From positions 3,340,210-3,404,209 of the forward strand of contig NZ_JH584241.1 of NCBI RefSeq assembly GCF_000241485.1: a stretch of DNA of 64,000 bases, given 5' to 3'. The translations under genes and the position numbers were made by a program. How positions within the stretch are numbered: position 1 is the first letter of the stretch; every line of letters begins with the position of its first letter. Positions 1 to 9,537 of this stretch are shown here, one piece after another. The stretch is from Sphingomonas sp. PAMC 26605 (GTDB lineage: Bacteria; Pseudomonadota; Alphaproteobacteria; Sphingomonadales; Sphingomonadaceae). The notes under the pieces are model-generated. The model was given only the letters and a program-made list of their open reading frames with translations, was not told where the DNA came from and did not search any database.

Positions 1-702
1 CTCGACCTGCAGGACGCCGAGCTCCCCCTCCATGAAGGCGAACACCATCTCGAGCCGCTTGGCCGGATCGCGCTCGATCAGCAGCGCCTGCTTGTCGCTG
101 ACCTTGACCTGGATGTTGGCGGCGACCGCATCGGCGAGCTTCGAAGGATCCTCGATCTCGCCGAGCTGCACCGCGGTCTCGGCCGGCAGCTTGCGGTTGA
201 GCTTGGCGTAATTCTCGAACTGGTCGATCACCGAGCGCATCAGCGCCTTGAGATCGGGGCTGAGATCGTCGGGGGTGAGCTCGCCGACGCGCTCGCCCAG
301 CTCGTCGCTCGCGGCTTCGAGGTCGTCCGAACCGGCATCGCCTTCGAGCATCTCGACTTCGGCCGAGAGATAGCCGTCGCTCTGGACGAGCGAGGTCAGC
401 GCGGCGCGGCGCTTGCCCTCGACCAGCACGCGCACGGTGCCGTCAGGCAGCTTGAGCAATTGCAGCACGACCGCGGTGACGCCGATCTCGTAGAGATCGT
501 CGCGGTCGGGGTCGTCCTCACTGGGGTCGAGCTGCGCGACGAGGAAAATCTCCTTGTCGGCGGCCATTGCGGCTTCCAGGGCTGCGACCGACTTGTCGCG
601 CCCGACGAACAGCGGCACGATCATGTTGGGGAAGACAACGATGTCGCGCAGCGGCAGGACGGGATAAGCCTGAGTGGACGGGGTGGCAGAAGCTTGGGTC
701 AT
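1..702 (-). CDS. lon: Lon protease, N-terminal 234 residues (3' part beyond the window)
   Basis: ATP-dependent cytosolic serine protease of the AAA+ class that degrades misfolded and regulatory proteins. Only the N-terminal LON substrate-recognition domain is in the window. It opens with MTQASATPSTQAYPVLPLRD and shows the family signature IVVFPNMIVPLFVGRDKS, followed by the GTVRVLVEGKRRA region and the start of the helical segment. The ATPase and Ser-Lys dyad domains lie off the left edge. The start at 702 gives the standard Lon N-terminus. Its start codon overlaps the ATG at 701 of the divergent gene (shared CATG). clpX and clpP lie on the same strand upstream, the usual alphaproteobacterial neighbourhood, although here four genes on either strand intervene. 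Confidence 0.95.
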   Translation of the reverse strand, partial: MTQASATPSTQAYPVLPLRDIVVFPNMIVPLFVGRDKSVAALEAAMAADKEIFLVAQLDPSEDDPDRDDLYEIGVTAVVLQLLKLPDGTVRVLVEGKRRAALTSLVQSDGYLSAEVEMLEGDAGSDDLEAASDELGERVGELTPDDLSPDLKALMRSVIDQFENYAKLNRKLPAETAVQLGEIEDPSKLADAVAANIQVKVSDKQALLIERDPAKRLEMVFAFMEGELGVLQVE

Positions 703-1456
703 GGATACTCCGAGGTCGCGACAAGGCCGCGTGCTTGACCCCTTATATGGGGGGAGTTGCCGATCCATCAATCGCCGAGCGCTTTTGGGCGGGGCAATCG
801 CGCTTGCGGCGCTGCCCAATCGGCTCGCCGCCGCGGAGCGCGGCGGCGGCGGCCCCGTCGCGCGGGCGTTCGCCGCCGCCGGGGGACGCGATCGGCTGGC
901 GCGTGTCCGTAGTCTGTCGTGGACCGGCGTTGCGCGGACGATGCTCGGCACGGTACCGGTCGTGCTCCATGTCGAAAGCCGAATCGAGCCGTTCATCCGC
1001 TCACGCGCCGACACCTGGCTGACGACTGAGGGGCGCGGCGCCGCGCGCACCGTGATGATCGAGCGCGACAGCGCCTTCGTCGTACAGGACGGCGCACAGA
1101 CCGCGCTTCCCGCGCTGCAAGCGCGGTTCGAGCGCCAGCGGCTTGGCGCGTTCGCCTATCTGCTGCTCGCCCCGGCGTTCGTCTCGGCAGCCGGGCCGAA
1201 CCGGCTCAACGCGGCGCACGACGGCTATCCGCCGATCGCGCTGACGCTAGGCCGCGATGGCGCGATCGCGACCGCCGACTATGTGCTTTCCGCACCCGAC
1301 CCCAGCGCCGCGGCGATTCGCCAGCATTTCCGCTTTGCCGGCAGCGTGCGCGCGCAAGGCGTCCGCTTCCCGCGCGTCACGACGATGCTACAGGACGGTC
1401 GCCCGTCGCTGCAGTTGACGATCATCGATTTCTCCGTGGAACTGAGCCCCGCATGA
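701..1456 (+). CDS. Exported protein of unknown function, Tat-like signal
   Basis: Unrecognised protein of about 251 residues. The N-terminus carries SINRRALLGGAIALAALP, a twin-arginine-like motif followed by a hydrophobic stretch and an Ala-rich cleavage region, so export to the periplasm is likely. The remainder (residues about 55-250) has alternating beta-type segments such as LSWTGVARTMLGTVPVVLHVE and a basic-acidic mix, reminiscent of LolA-like lipoprotein-carrier folds, but I cannot assign a family. The start is uncertain: ATG 701 overlaps the lon start codon, and GTG 731 is the main alternative. The stop overlaps the downstream M1 peptidase by 4 bases (ATGA), implying translational coupling and a shared role. 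Confidence 0.6.
   Translation: MDTPRSRQGRVLDPLYGGSCRSINRRALLGGAIALAALPNRLAAAERGGGGPVARAFAAAGGRDRLARVRSLSWTGVARTMLGTVPVVLHVESRIEPFIRSRADTWLTTEGRGAARTVMIERDSAFVVQDGAQTALPALQARFERQRLGAFAYLLLAPAFVSAAGPNRLNAAHDGYPPIALTLGRDGAIATADYVLSAPDPSAAAIRQHFRFAGSVRAQGVRFPRVTTMLQDGRPSLQLTIIDFSVELSPA
741..774 (-). promoter_or_regulatory. Candidate heat-shock (RpoH-type) promoter of lon
   Basis: Read on the minus strand, TTGATG is followed 13 bases later by CCCCATAT, which matches the E. coli sigma-32 -10 element exactly. It also reads as a sigma-70-like TTGATG-N18-TATAAG. The element lies about 40 bases upstream of the lon start codon. Heat-shock control of lon is established in other proteobacteria; the assignment here rests on motif matching only. 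Confidence 0.45.
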
Positions 1457-3180
1457 TCCCTGTTCGTATCGCTCTCCTGTCGAGCTGCCTTGCGCTCACC
1501 GCTGCCGCTCTGCCCACCAAGGGCGAGCCGCCGCTGACCGCGCAGACGCAGAAATCGGGCGGGCCGATCGATGCCGAACAGGCCAAGCTCGGCTTCGACG
1601 CCGCCGACCTCGCGTTCGAGGTGCTGCCCGAGACCGAGACGCTGCGCGGCGTTGCGACGCTGCGCTTCACCGCCAAGGCGCCGCTGACCAAGCTCGTGCT
1701 CGATATCGACCGCAACCTGCCGGTCGATGCGGTTGCGATCGACGGCGCTGCGCTCGCGCCATCGGCATGGCGCAACCCGGAGGGGCAACTCGTCGTCACA
1801 CTGCCGCGCACGATCGCGGCGGGCAGCCATGTCACCGCCAAGCTGACCTATGGCGGCACCCCGCACGTTGCGATCAACGCGCCGTGGGATCCCGGTGTCG
1901 TCTGGGCCAAGACGCCGAGCGGCGCGCCGTGGTTCGGCACGACCGCAGAGGGCGCCGGGTGCGACCTGTTCTGGCCGTGCCTCGATTTCCCGACCGGCGA
2001 GCCGGGCGTCGTCACGCTCCACATCACCGTGCCCAAGGGGCTCAAGGCGCCGTCGAACGGCGTGCTGCTCGGGGTCGACACACTCGCCGACGGACGCACG
2101 ACGTGGAACTGGCGCGTCAAACGGCCCAACACCTATGGCGTCGCGCTGACGGTCGGGCCGTTCGAGGAGATCGCGGGCAGCTACAGGAGCCGCTACGGCA
2201 ACACGATTCCGATGTCCTATTGGTACCTCCCCGGGGAAGAGGCCAAGGCCAAGGCGCTGTTCGCCGAATTCGCCCCGACGCTCGATTTCTTCGAAAGCGA
2301 GGTCGGCCCCTACCCGTTCGGCGACGAAAAGCTCGGCGTGGTCGAGACGCCGTACAAGGGCATGGAGCACCAGACGATCAATGCCTACGGCAACGGCTAT
2401 GCCAAGGCGCCCGAAGGCTTCGACTGGCTGTTCCAGCACGAATTCGCGCACGAATTTTTCGGCAACCAGATGACCGCCGCCAATTGGGACGATTACTGGC
2501 TGCACGAGGGCTATGGCAGCTACATGCAGCCGCTCTATGGCCGCTGGCGCGAGGGCGAGGCGCGCTATGCAACGATGCTGTCCGACCAGCGCAACAAGAT
2601 CGCCAATCTCCGCCCCGTCGTCTCGGGCAAGATCCGTACCGAGGAAGAGGTATACGAAATCGGCAAGGGTGGCCCGGGGCAGGACATCTATTACAAGGGC
2701 TCGTGGATGCTTCACAGCCTGCGCACGCTGATCGGCGACCGCGCGTTCCGCGAGGCGACGCGGCTGCTCGTCTATGGCCGGCTCGACCCGCGGCCGGGCA
2801 ATTTCGTGCCGCGCTACGCCTCGACTGCGGAGTATGAGCGGATCGTGCGGCGCGTGACGGGCCGTGATTACGACTGGTTCTTCGACGTCTATCTGCGCCA
2901 GGCGGCGCTTCCCGAACTGGTCGAGACGCGCAGCGCGACGCGGCTTGCACTGCATTGGCAGGCGCCGGGCGGCGGGCGCTTTCCGATGCCGGTGGACGTG
3001 CAAGTCGGCGGGCGGATCGTGCGACTCACCATGGCGGGCGGCTTCGGAAGCCTGCCGGTGCCGCGCGCGGCGCATGTCGTGATCGACCCCAATGCCAAGC
3101 TGCTCCGGCGTTCGATCGCGATCGAGGACTATCAAGCGTGGCGTGACGCCGCGGCAAAGGCGGCGAAACCGACCAATTGA
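1453..3180 (+). CDS. M1-family zinc metallopeptidase (aminopeptidase N-like), exported
   Basis: Zinc aminopeptidase of the gluzincin clan, probably periplasmic because a signal peptide (about residues 1-20, ending near AAALP) precedes the mature part. Domains in order are an N-terminal beta-saddle (about 45-230) and the catalytic thermolysin-like domain, with the substrate-binding stretch around YKGMEHQTIN. The HEXXH motif is HEFAH at residues 329-333, and the third zinc ligand is Glu352 in WLHEG, the exact 18-residue spacing. At 575 residues it is shorter than full-length PepN (about 870) and lacks the long C-terminal helical domain, as in compact bacterial M1 enzymes. It is translationally coupled to the upstream exported protein, which may be an accessory factor. 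Confidence 0.9.
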   Translation: MIPVRIALLSSCLALTAAALPTKGEPPLTAQTQKSGGPIDAEQAKLGFDAADLAFEVLPETETLRGVATLRFTAKAPLTKLVLDIDRNLPVDAVAIDGAALAPSAWRNPEGQLVVTLPRTIAAGSHVTAKLTYGGTPHVAINAPWDPGVVWAKTPSGAPWFGTTAEGAGCDLFWPCLDFPTGEPGVVTLHITVPKGLKAPSNGVLLGVDTLADGRTTWNWRVKRPNTYGVALTVGPFEEIAGSYRSRYGNTIPMSYWYLPGEEAKAKALFAEFAPTLDFFESEVGPYPFGDEKLGVVETPYKGMEHQTINAYGNGYAKAPEGFDWLFQHEFAHEFFGNQMTAANWDDYWLHEGYGSYMQPLYGRWREGEARYATMLSDQRNKIANLRPVVSGKIRTEEEVYEIGKGGPGQDIYYKGSWMLHSLRTLIGDRAFREATRLLVYGRLDPRPGNFVPRYASTAEYERIVRRVTGRDYDWFFDVYLRQAALPELVETRSATRLALHWQAPGGGRFPMPVDVQVGGRIVRLTMAGGFGSLPVPRAAHVVIDPNAKLLRRSIAIEDYQAWRDAAAKAAKPTN

Positions 3181-3234
3181 CAGCGCTGGTGTCCTAGTCG
3201 CATAGTACAGTCAGAATAGCTGGCGGGAGTCGTG

Positions 3235-3837
3235 ATGCCTTTCATCCCTTTGGATCCGGTTGGGCTTCCCGGTCTCGCGGCCTTCGCGATCGGCATTTTG
3301 GGCGGCCTGATCGCCTTGCTGCTGGCGCGCCGTCGCGGCCGCAATGGCCCGACAAGCGCCGATTCGGAGCGTCGCAACGCTTCGATCGTCTGGATCGTCG
3401 TGCAGGGCCTCGGCATCGGATTGGCCGGCTTCGGTCCGATCCACGTCGCGCTCGATCCGCTATCCCTCAAGGCGCTGATCGAGGCGGGGGTCGTGGCCGC
3501 GCTGATGCTGGCCGCGGTCTGGCTGTTCGACTCGGCATCGCGCGCGATGGGGCGGAACTGGGCGTTGGTCGCGCGCACGCGCAGCGACGGCCAGCTCGTC
3601 GAAACCGGCCCGTTCGCGCTGATCCGCAATCCGATCTACGTCTCGCTCGCATGCCTGATGGTCGCGATGGCGATCGCCTATGGTCATACCGCCAATCTGC
3701 TCGTCGCCGTGCCGATCTTCGCGGTCGGCACCTGGATGCGGGTACGCCATGAAGAAGTGGTGCTGCGGGCAGCGTTCGGACCGGCGTTCGATCGCTATGC
3801 GGCGCGGGTCAAGCGCTTCGTACCGGGCGTGCTATGA
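3235..3837 (+). CDS. Isoprenylcysteine carboxyl methyltransferase-like membrane protein
   Basis: Integral membrane methyltransferase of the ICMT/PEMT superfamily, using S-adenosylmethionine. The C-terminal signature is visible: LVETGPFALIRNPIYVSL at about residues 121-138, then RVRHEEVVLRAAFGPAF and a YAARVKRFVPG tail, which together form the SAM pocket in the family. There are about five hydrophobic segments, starting at residue 12. GTG 3232 directly precedes ATG 3235; the GGGAG at 3225-3229 is better spaced for the ATG, so that was chosen. The substrate cannot be told from sequence, and bacteria generally lack prenylated cysteine proteins, so a small-molecule or lipid substrate is likely. 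The 3' end overlaps the convergent GNAT gene by 6 bases. Confidence 0.8.
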   Translation: MPFIPLDPVGLPGLAAFAIGILGGLIALLLARRRGRNGPTSADSERRNASIVWIVVQGLGIGLAGFGPIHVALDPLSLKALIEAGVVAALMLAAVWLFDSASRAMGRNWALVARTRSDGQLVETGPFALIRNPIYVSLACLMVAMAIAYGHTANLLVAVPIFAVGTWMRVRHEEVVLRAAFGPAFDRYAARVKRFVPGVL

Positions 3838-4473
3838 GCGCGCGGCGCGGCGCATCGACCAGAAGCGCGGGCCGCCCTTCGGCACGCGCCACTCGTCGGT
3901 AATCTCGAACCCGAGCGCATGATAGAAAGCGAGGTTCTTCTCGGTCGCTGTCTCGAGATACGCCGGAAGCGCGCTCCCAGCGATACGGTCGAGACCGGCG
4001 CGTACCGCCGCTGCGCCGAAGCCCCTGCCCTGCGCCGCGGGATCGCATCCGGCGACGTGCAGATACCAGGCGGCCTCGCCCGGAAAATGCGCGGCGATCG
4101 CGTTCGACACCGCCAGTGCGCGACCGATCGATCCGCCAAGCGCACGCCACATCGGCCAGGCGTGGAGCAGCAGGGTGAGGATACCGTCGGACGCCTTTCC
4201 CGGGACGCGCCACAAGGTCGCCGCCTCGCCGCCGGGGGTCACCAGCCGCATTCCGCTCAGCGCCTCGGCATCGAACAGCAACCCGAACAACCGCGGCAAT
4301 CGGCGCGCGCGGTCGGCGGCGTCGGGAAAGATATAGGACATCGCCGGATCGTCGGCGAACGCGCGCGCGAGCAGGGTGACGATGCGCGCGCGATCAAGGG
4401 CGCCGGCCGTTCGAACGCCCGCAGCAGGGTCGAGATACCCAGACGATAGCCGCGAGCGTTTCAAGGAGGTCAT
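3832..4473 (-). CDS. GNAT-family N-acetyltransferase
   Basis: Acetyl-CoA-dependent acetyltransferase of unknown substrate. The GNAT fold is supported by the beta4-alpha3 region WYLHVAGCDPAAQGRGFG at about residues 135-152, containing the Q-x-x-G-x-G/A pyrophosphate loop (QGRGFG), and by the C-terminal segment YLETATEKNLAFYHALGFE at about 172-190, typical of motif B. Length 213 is usual for single-domain members. It lies between the clpX terminator hairpin and the convergent ICMT-like gene, with no operon partner. The closest general class is the YjdJ/RimI-like cytosolic acetyltransferases; the substrate is unassigned. Confidence 0.85.
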   Translation of the reverse strand: MTSLKRSRLSSGYLDPAAGVRTAGALDRARIVTLLARAFADDPAMSYIFPDAADRARRLPRLFGLLFDAEALSGMRLVTPGGEAATLWRVPGKASDGILTLLLHAWPMWRALGGSIGRALAVSNAIAAHFPGEAAWYLHVAGCDPAAQGRGFGAAAVRAGLDRIAGSALPAYLETATEKNLAFYHALGFEITDEWRVPKGGPRFWSMRRAARS

Positions 4474-4498
4474 TTACGGCCCCCCTGATGGCAGCGCC

Positions 4499-4518
4499 CT
4501 GCCCCGGTTACGGGGCAG
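4499..4518. terminator. Hairpin downstream of clpX
   Basis: CTGCCCCG-GTTA-CGGGGCAG is a perfect 8-bp stem with a 4-base loop, 12 bases after the clpX stop codon and before the start of the same-strand GNAT gene. There is no clear T tract, so it may be a weak or Rho-assisted terminator or an mRNA 3'-end stabiliser. Confidence 0.5.
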
Positions 4519-4530
4519 GAGCCGTTCGGC

Positions 4531-5799
<1,269 letters not shown>

Positions 5800-5847
5800 T
5801 CTAACCATCCTTCGCGCCGCCACAGGGCGCGCATATGCGGAGCGTCC

Positions 5848-5877
5848 ATCCTAGACCGCCCTCGCGCAATCCGACAA
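5848..5877 (-). promoter_or_regulatory. Candidate sigma-70-like promoter of clpX
   Basis: On the minus strand TTGTCG, an 18-base spacer and TAGGAT lie about 50 bases upstream of the clpX ATG, in the roughly 160-base gap after clpP. The spacing is good and the hexamers are moderate matches. It would let clpX be transcribed apart from clpP. Confidence 0.35.
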
Positions 5878-5958
5878 TCACCAAAATCGCCGGGTGCGTT
5901 CGGCACCGGGACGCAACCGTGGCGCCCCGATCCCGAACAGAGTCTGAACCCGCAAGCC

Positions 5959-6633
5959 TCAGGCCGAGGTCAGCGCCGGCGGCGTGCTCGAATCGTCGGG
6001 CAATGCCGGACGCTTATCGAACACCTGATCGACCAGCCCGAAATCCTTGGCTTCATGGGCCTCGAGAAAGGTATCGCGATCCATCGCGCGCTCGATCTCC
6101 TCGAGCGGCTTGCCGGTGTACTGCGCGTACAGCGTGTTCATCCGGTTCTTGATGCGCTGGATTTCCTTGGCCTGGATCTGGATGTCCGACGCCATGCCCT
6201 GCGCCCCGCCCGAAGGCTGGTGGATCATGATTCGCGCATTGGTCAGCGCGACGCGCATGCCCGGCTCGCCGGCGGCGAGCAGGAACGAGCCCATCGACGC
6301 AGCCTGGCCCATGCAGACCGTGCCGACGCGCGGACGGATGTATTGCATCGTGTCATGGATCGCCATCCCCGCCGTGACGACACCGCCCGGCGAGTTGATG
6401 TACATGAAGATGTCCTTCTTGGGGTTCTCCGACTCCAGGAAGAGCAGCTGTGCCGAGATCACCGAGGCCATATGGTCCTCGACACCGCCGGTCACGAAAA
6501 TGATGCGTTCGCGCAGCAGCCGCGAATAAATGTCGAAGCTGCGCTCGCCGCGGTTGGATTGCTCGATGACGATCGGAACGAGGCCGTCATTGATCGGGGC
6601 CAGAAAATCGCCTGTGTCGAACGGATTGCGCAT
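5959..6633 (-). CDS. clpP: ATP-dependent Clp protease proteolytic subunit ClpP
   Basis: Self-compartmentalised serine protease (S14) forming two stacked heptamers that degrade substrates delivered by ClpX or ClpA. The catalytic triad is visible: Ser113 in [10 protein letters not shown], His138 in IMIHQPSGG and Asp187 in [12 protein letters not shown]. The hydrophobic docking region [20 protein letters not shown] and the handle region [19 protein letters not shown] are intact. Length 224 is normal, with a short Pro/Ser-rich C-terminal tail. It begins [20 protein letters not shown], fitting alphaproteobacterial ClpP. A strong RpoH-like promoter lies upstream, partly within the end of the glycosyltransferase gene. 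Confidence 0.97.
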   Translation of the reverse strand: MRNPFDTGDFLAPINDGLVPIVIEQSNRGERSFDIYSRLLRERIIFVTGGVEDHMASVISAQLLFLESENPKKDIFMYINSPGGVVTAGMAIHDTMQYIRPRVGTVCMGQAASMGSFLLAAGEPGMRVALTNARIMIHQPSGGAQGMASDIQIQAKEIQRIKNRMNTLYAQYTGKPLEEIERAMDRDTFLEAHEAKDFGLVDQVFDKRPALPDDSSTPPALTSA

Positions 6634-6671
6634 GATGAGCCTTTAAGTCCTTTATGCCCCTAGAAGCGCAT

Positions 6672-6700
6672 ACATCGGCGCTGCAGGAAACGAGTTCAAG
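6672..6700 (-). promoter_or_regulatory. Candidate heat-shock (RpoH) promoter of clpP
   Basis: On the minus strand CTTG, 18 bases and CCGATGT match the alphaproteobacterial heat-shock consensus CTTG-N17/18-CYTATNT with one mismatch; the -35 also extends to GGCTTGAA. It is about 40 bases upstream of the clpP ATG and overlaps the last codons of the upstream gene. Confidence 0.5.
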
Positions 6701-7649
6701 CCCCGACGGCGTCCGACCGTCTGTCATCGCCGCCCGGCGCGCGGTGGCTGAGATAGGCGAGCCGCCGCACTTCGCGCCGGCCGCGCACCACGGTGTCGAG
6801 GATCAGCCCGGTGAAGACATTGAGCGCGGCGAGGATCGCGAGGCCGACGACGAGCACCGCGGTCGGCAGGCGCGGCACGAGATGCGTGTGCATGTACGTG
6901 ACGATCAAAGGGATCCCGAGCGCGAGCACACCGAGCGAGAGCAACGCGGCGATCGCGCCGAAGAACAGCAACGGCCGCTCGATCCGGTACAGCGTGACGA
7001 TCGTGCGCGCGATGCGGAAGCCGTCGCGATAGGTGCTGAGCTTCGATTCGGAGCCTTCGGGCCGCGCGAAATAGGCGGTCTCGATCTCGCCGGTCGGCAT
7101 CTTCAGCTCGAGCGCGTGGACGCTGATCTCGGTCTCGATCTCGAAGCCCGACGAGAGCACCGGAAAGCTTTTGACGAAGCGGCGCGAGAAGACGCGGTAA
7201 CCCGAGAAGATATCGGTGAAGCTGCGCCCGAAGAGCTGCGCGAGCATCCCCGTCATCGCCTTGTTGCCGAGCACGTGACCGCGGCGATACGCGGCGGTGA
7301 CCTGCGTCACGCGGCTGCCGACGACCATGTCGAGCTGTTCGTCAAGCAGCCGCGCGACCAAGGCCGGAGCGGCGGTCGCGTCATAGGTCGCGTCGCCATC
7401 GGCCATGACATAGATGTCGGCATCGACATCGGCGAACATGCGGCGGACGACGTTGCCCTTGCCCTGCATCCGCTCGGTACGGACGATAGCGCCGGCCGCG
7501 CGCGCGACCGCGACGGTGTCGTCGCGACTATTATTGTCATAGACGTAGATCGTCGCCTCGGGGAGCGCGGCGCGGAACGCCGCGACGGTCTGCGCAATGG
7601 CGGCGCTCTCGTTATAGCACGGCAGCAGGACGGCGATACGTGGTGTCAT
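6696..7649 (-). CDS. GT2-family glycosyltransferase (dolichol/polyprenyl-phosphate sugar synthase-like)
   Basis: Membrane-associated family 2 glycosyltransferase that probably moves a sugar from a nucleotide donor to a polyprenyl phosphate. The GT-A nucleotide-binding start IAVLLPCYNESAAI is at residues 5-18, the DXD-type metal site is in VMADGDATYDA at about 82-92, and the acceptor-side FSGYRVFSRRFVKSFP follows. Two C-terminal hydrophobic segments (about 230-260 and 265-292) would anchor it in the inner membrane. At 317 residues it fits the DPM1/Gtr-type synthases. It sits between clpP and tig without functional partners nearby; donor and acceptor are unknown. The lower-confidence alternative is an undecaprenyl-phosphate 4-deoxy-4-formamido-arabinose type transferase. 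Confidence 0.85.
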   Translation of the reverse strand: MTPRIAVLLPCYNESAAIAQTVAAFRAALPEATIYVYDNNSRDDTVAVARAAGAIVRTERMQGKGNVVRRMFADVDADIYVMADGDATYDATAAPALVARLLDEQLDMVVGSRVTQVTAAYRRGHVLGNKAMTGMLAQLFGRSFTDIFSGYRVFSRRFVKSFPVLSSGFEIETEISVHALELKMPTGEIETAYFARPEGSESKLSTYRDGFRIARTIVTLYRIERPLLFFGAIAALLSLGVLALGIPLIVTYMHTHLVPRLPTAVLVVGLAILAALNVFTGLILDTVVRGRREVRRLAYLSHRAPGGDDRRSDAVGA

Positions 7650-7715
7650 GCCCGAGCCTTAGGTCCGAATTGCGATCGGTTCGACTGTTTTGTGCGCCGT
7701 GCGAGACGGGCATAA

Positions 7716-7826
7716 AAAAGCCCCTCCCCTTCAGGGGACGGGTTGGGGTGGGGAAGGAACCGGCGCTAGCGCTCTGCGAGGCACGTCCCCACCCCCAAAC
7801 CCCTCCCCTGAAGGGGAGGGGCTTTT
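7716..7826. repeat. Large inverted repeat / bidirectional terminator after tig
   Basis: Two perfect 23-base inverted arms (7716-7738 and 7804-7826; AAAAGCCCCTCCCC at the outer end) enclose 65 bases that extend the symmetry imperfectly. Each arm can also fold on itself (CCCCT/AGGGG). On the minus strand the second arm runs straight into a T-rich run, so it would act as the tig terminator. The architecture resembles dispersed intergenic repeats of GC-rich alphaproteobacteria. Confidence 0.75.
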
Positions 7827-7829
7827 CGG

Positions 7830-9473
7830 TTATTCCGCGGTATCGGCGGCGGGCTTCTTTTTGGCAGCAGGCTTCTTGGCAGGTGCCGGAACCGCGTCCT
7901 CGGCCGAAGCCGCTACGGCGGCGTCGACCGCAGCCGCCGCCTTCTTGGCAGGCGCCTTCTTGGTCGCGGCCTTCTTCACCGGCTCGGCTTCGACGAGATC
8001 GTCGCCAGGCGTTGCCGGCTCGATGTCGCCGGCTTCCATTTCCTTGGCGTCGTCGTCCGAAGGCTTGGCCTTCTTGGCAGCCGCCTTCTTCGCCTTGGGC
8101 TTGTGGTTGTCGTGATCGTGCGTGTGCGTGCCGCTCGAGAAGCCTTCCTCGCTCTCGATCGCCGCTTCGAGCTCTTCGCGCGTCACTTCGCGGTCGGAGA
8201 TCTCGGCCTTCTCGAACAGGAAGTCGACGACCTTGTCCTCGTACAGCGGCGCGCGGAGCTGGGCCGCCGCCATCGGCTCCTGCTGGATGTATTGCAGGAA
8301 GCGCTGGCGGTCTTCGTTGTTATAGTTCTGCGCGGCCTGCGCGATCAGGCGGTTCATCTCCTGCTGGCTGACTTCGACGCCATTGGCCTGACCGATTTCC
8401 GACAGGAGCAGGCCAAGGCGAACACGCCGCTCGGCGATCTTGCGGTAATCGTCGCGCTCGGCTTCCATCTCGGCGAGCGCCGCCTCGGGGTCTTCCTCAT
8501 GCGTCGCTTCATGCTGGAGCTGCTGCCAGATCTGGTCGAACTCGGCTTCGACCATCGACGGCGGCACTTCGAAGTCATGACCTTCGGCGAGCTGATCGAG
8601 CAGCTTGCGCTTCATGTGGGTGCGCGTCAGGCCGTTGAGCTCCTGCTCGATCTGGCCCTTGAGCAGACCGGTGAGCTGCTCGAGGCTCTCGAGCCCGAGC
8701 GAAGTCGCGAGGCTGTCGTCGATCACGCTCTCGCCGGCGGTCTTCACCGCGGTGATGCTGAGGTCGAAGGTCGCTGGCTTGCCGGCGAGGTCCTTCGCCT
8801 GGTAATCCTCGGGGAAGGTCACGGTGATCTGGCGCTCGTCGCCGACCTTGACGCCGACGACCTGCTCCTCGAAGCCCGGGATCAGACGGCCGGTGCCGAG
8901 CTCGACCGACATGTCGCTGCCGGTGCCCCCCTCGAACGCCACGTCGCCGACCTTGCCGACGAAGTCCATGACGACGAGGTCGCCCATCTGCGCCTCATGA
9001 CCCTCGGCTGCGTCGTCCCACTTCTTCTGCTGGTCGGCGAACTTCTGGAGCTGCGCCTGGACGGTCGCTTCGTCGGCCGGGACGGTCAGGCGCTCGAGCT
9101 TGAGCGCGTCGATCGCCGGGGTCGGAACGTCGGGAAGCACTTCGAGCGTGACGGTGATCTGCGCGTCGTCACCGAGCTTGAAGCCGTCGGCGAGCTCGAC
9201 CGAAGGCTGCAGCGCGGGGCGCAGCTTCTGCTCCGCGATCAGGTCCTGGATGCCCTGCTGGATCGAGCTGTTGAGCGCGTCCTGCATCAGCGCGTCGCCG
9301 TGCATCTTGCGCACGAGGTTCGCAGGCACCTTGCCGGGGCGGAAGCCGGGCATCTTCACCGTCGGCGCGACGCGCTTGAGCTCGGCATCGACGCGCGAAT
9401 CGATATCCTTCGCGGTGATCGTCAGCGTGTAGGCGCGCTTGAGGCCTTCGTTCAACGTCTCGACAGTCTGCAT
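7830..9473 (-). CDS. tig: Trigger factor with an unusually long Lys/Ala-rich tail
   Basis: Ribosome-associated chaperone and peptidyl-prolyl isomerase that shields nascent chains at the exit tunnel. Domains in order are the N-terminal ribosome-binding domain, with the signature GFRPGKVPANLVRK at about residues 43-56, the FKBP-like PPIase (about 150-240, including GDLVVMDFVGKVGDVAFEGG) and the C-terminal helical arms to about residue 445. Typical trigger factor ends there (430-450 residues). This one continues for about 100 residues with a His cluster (THTHDHDNH) and repeated AKKAAAKK/PAKK blocks like histone H1. The start at 9473 gives MQTVETLNEGLKRAY. tRNA-Leu lies just upstream. Confidence 0.95.
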   Translation of the reverse strand: MQTVETLNEGLKRAYTLTITAKDIDSRVDAELKRVAPTVKMPGFRPGKVPANLVRKMHGDALMQDALNSSIQQGIQDLIAEQKLRPALQPSVELADGFKLGDDAQITVTLEVLPDVPTPAIDALKLERLTVPADEATVQAQLQKFADQQKKWDDAAEGHEAQMGDLVVMDFVGKVGDVAFEGGTGSDMSVELGTGRLIPGFEEQVVGVKVGDERQITVTFPEDYQAKDLAGKPATFDLSITAVKTAGESVIDDSLATSLGLESLEQLTGLLKGQIEQELNGLTRTHMKRKLLDQLAEGHDFEVPPSMVEAEFDQIWQQLQHEATHEEDPEAALAEMEAERDDYRKIAERRVRLGLLLSEIGQANGVEVSQQEMNRLIAQAAQNYNNEDRQRFLQYIQQEPMAAAQLRAPLYEDKVVDFLFEKAEISDREVTREELEAAIESEEGFSSGTHTHDHDNHKPKAKKAAAKKAKPSDDDAKEMEAGDIEPATPGDDLVEAEPVKKAATKKAPAKKAAAAVDAAVAASAEDAVPAPAKKPAAKKKPAADTAE

Positions 9474-9537
9474 TTCAGATCTCACGCCTTAATCAGGGAT
9501 AGTGTGTCGCAGTCCCCATGCCTAACGCATGAGAGAC

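Noticed and set aside
1279..3135. 618-codon open frame antisense to the M1 peptidase
   Set aside because: The sense strand carries the intact HEXXH-X18-E peptidase; the antisense product has no domain or ribosome site.
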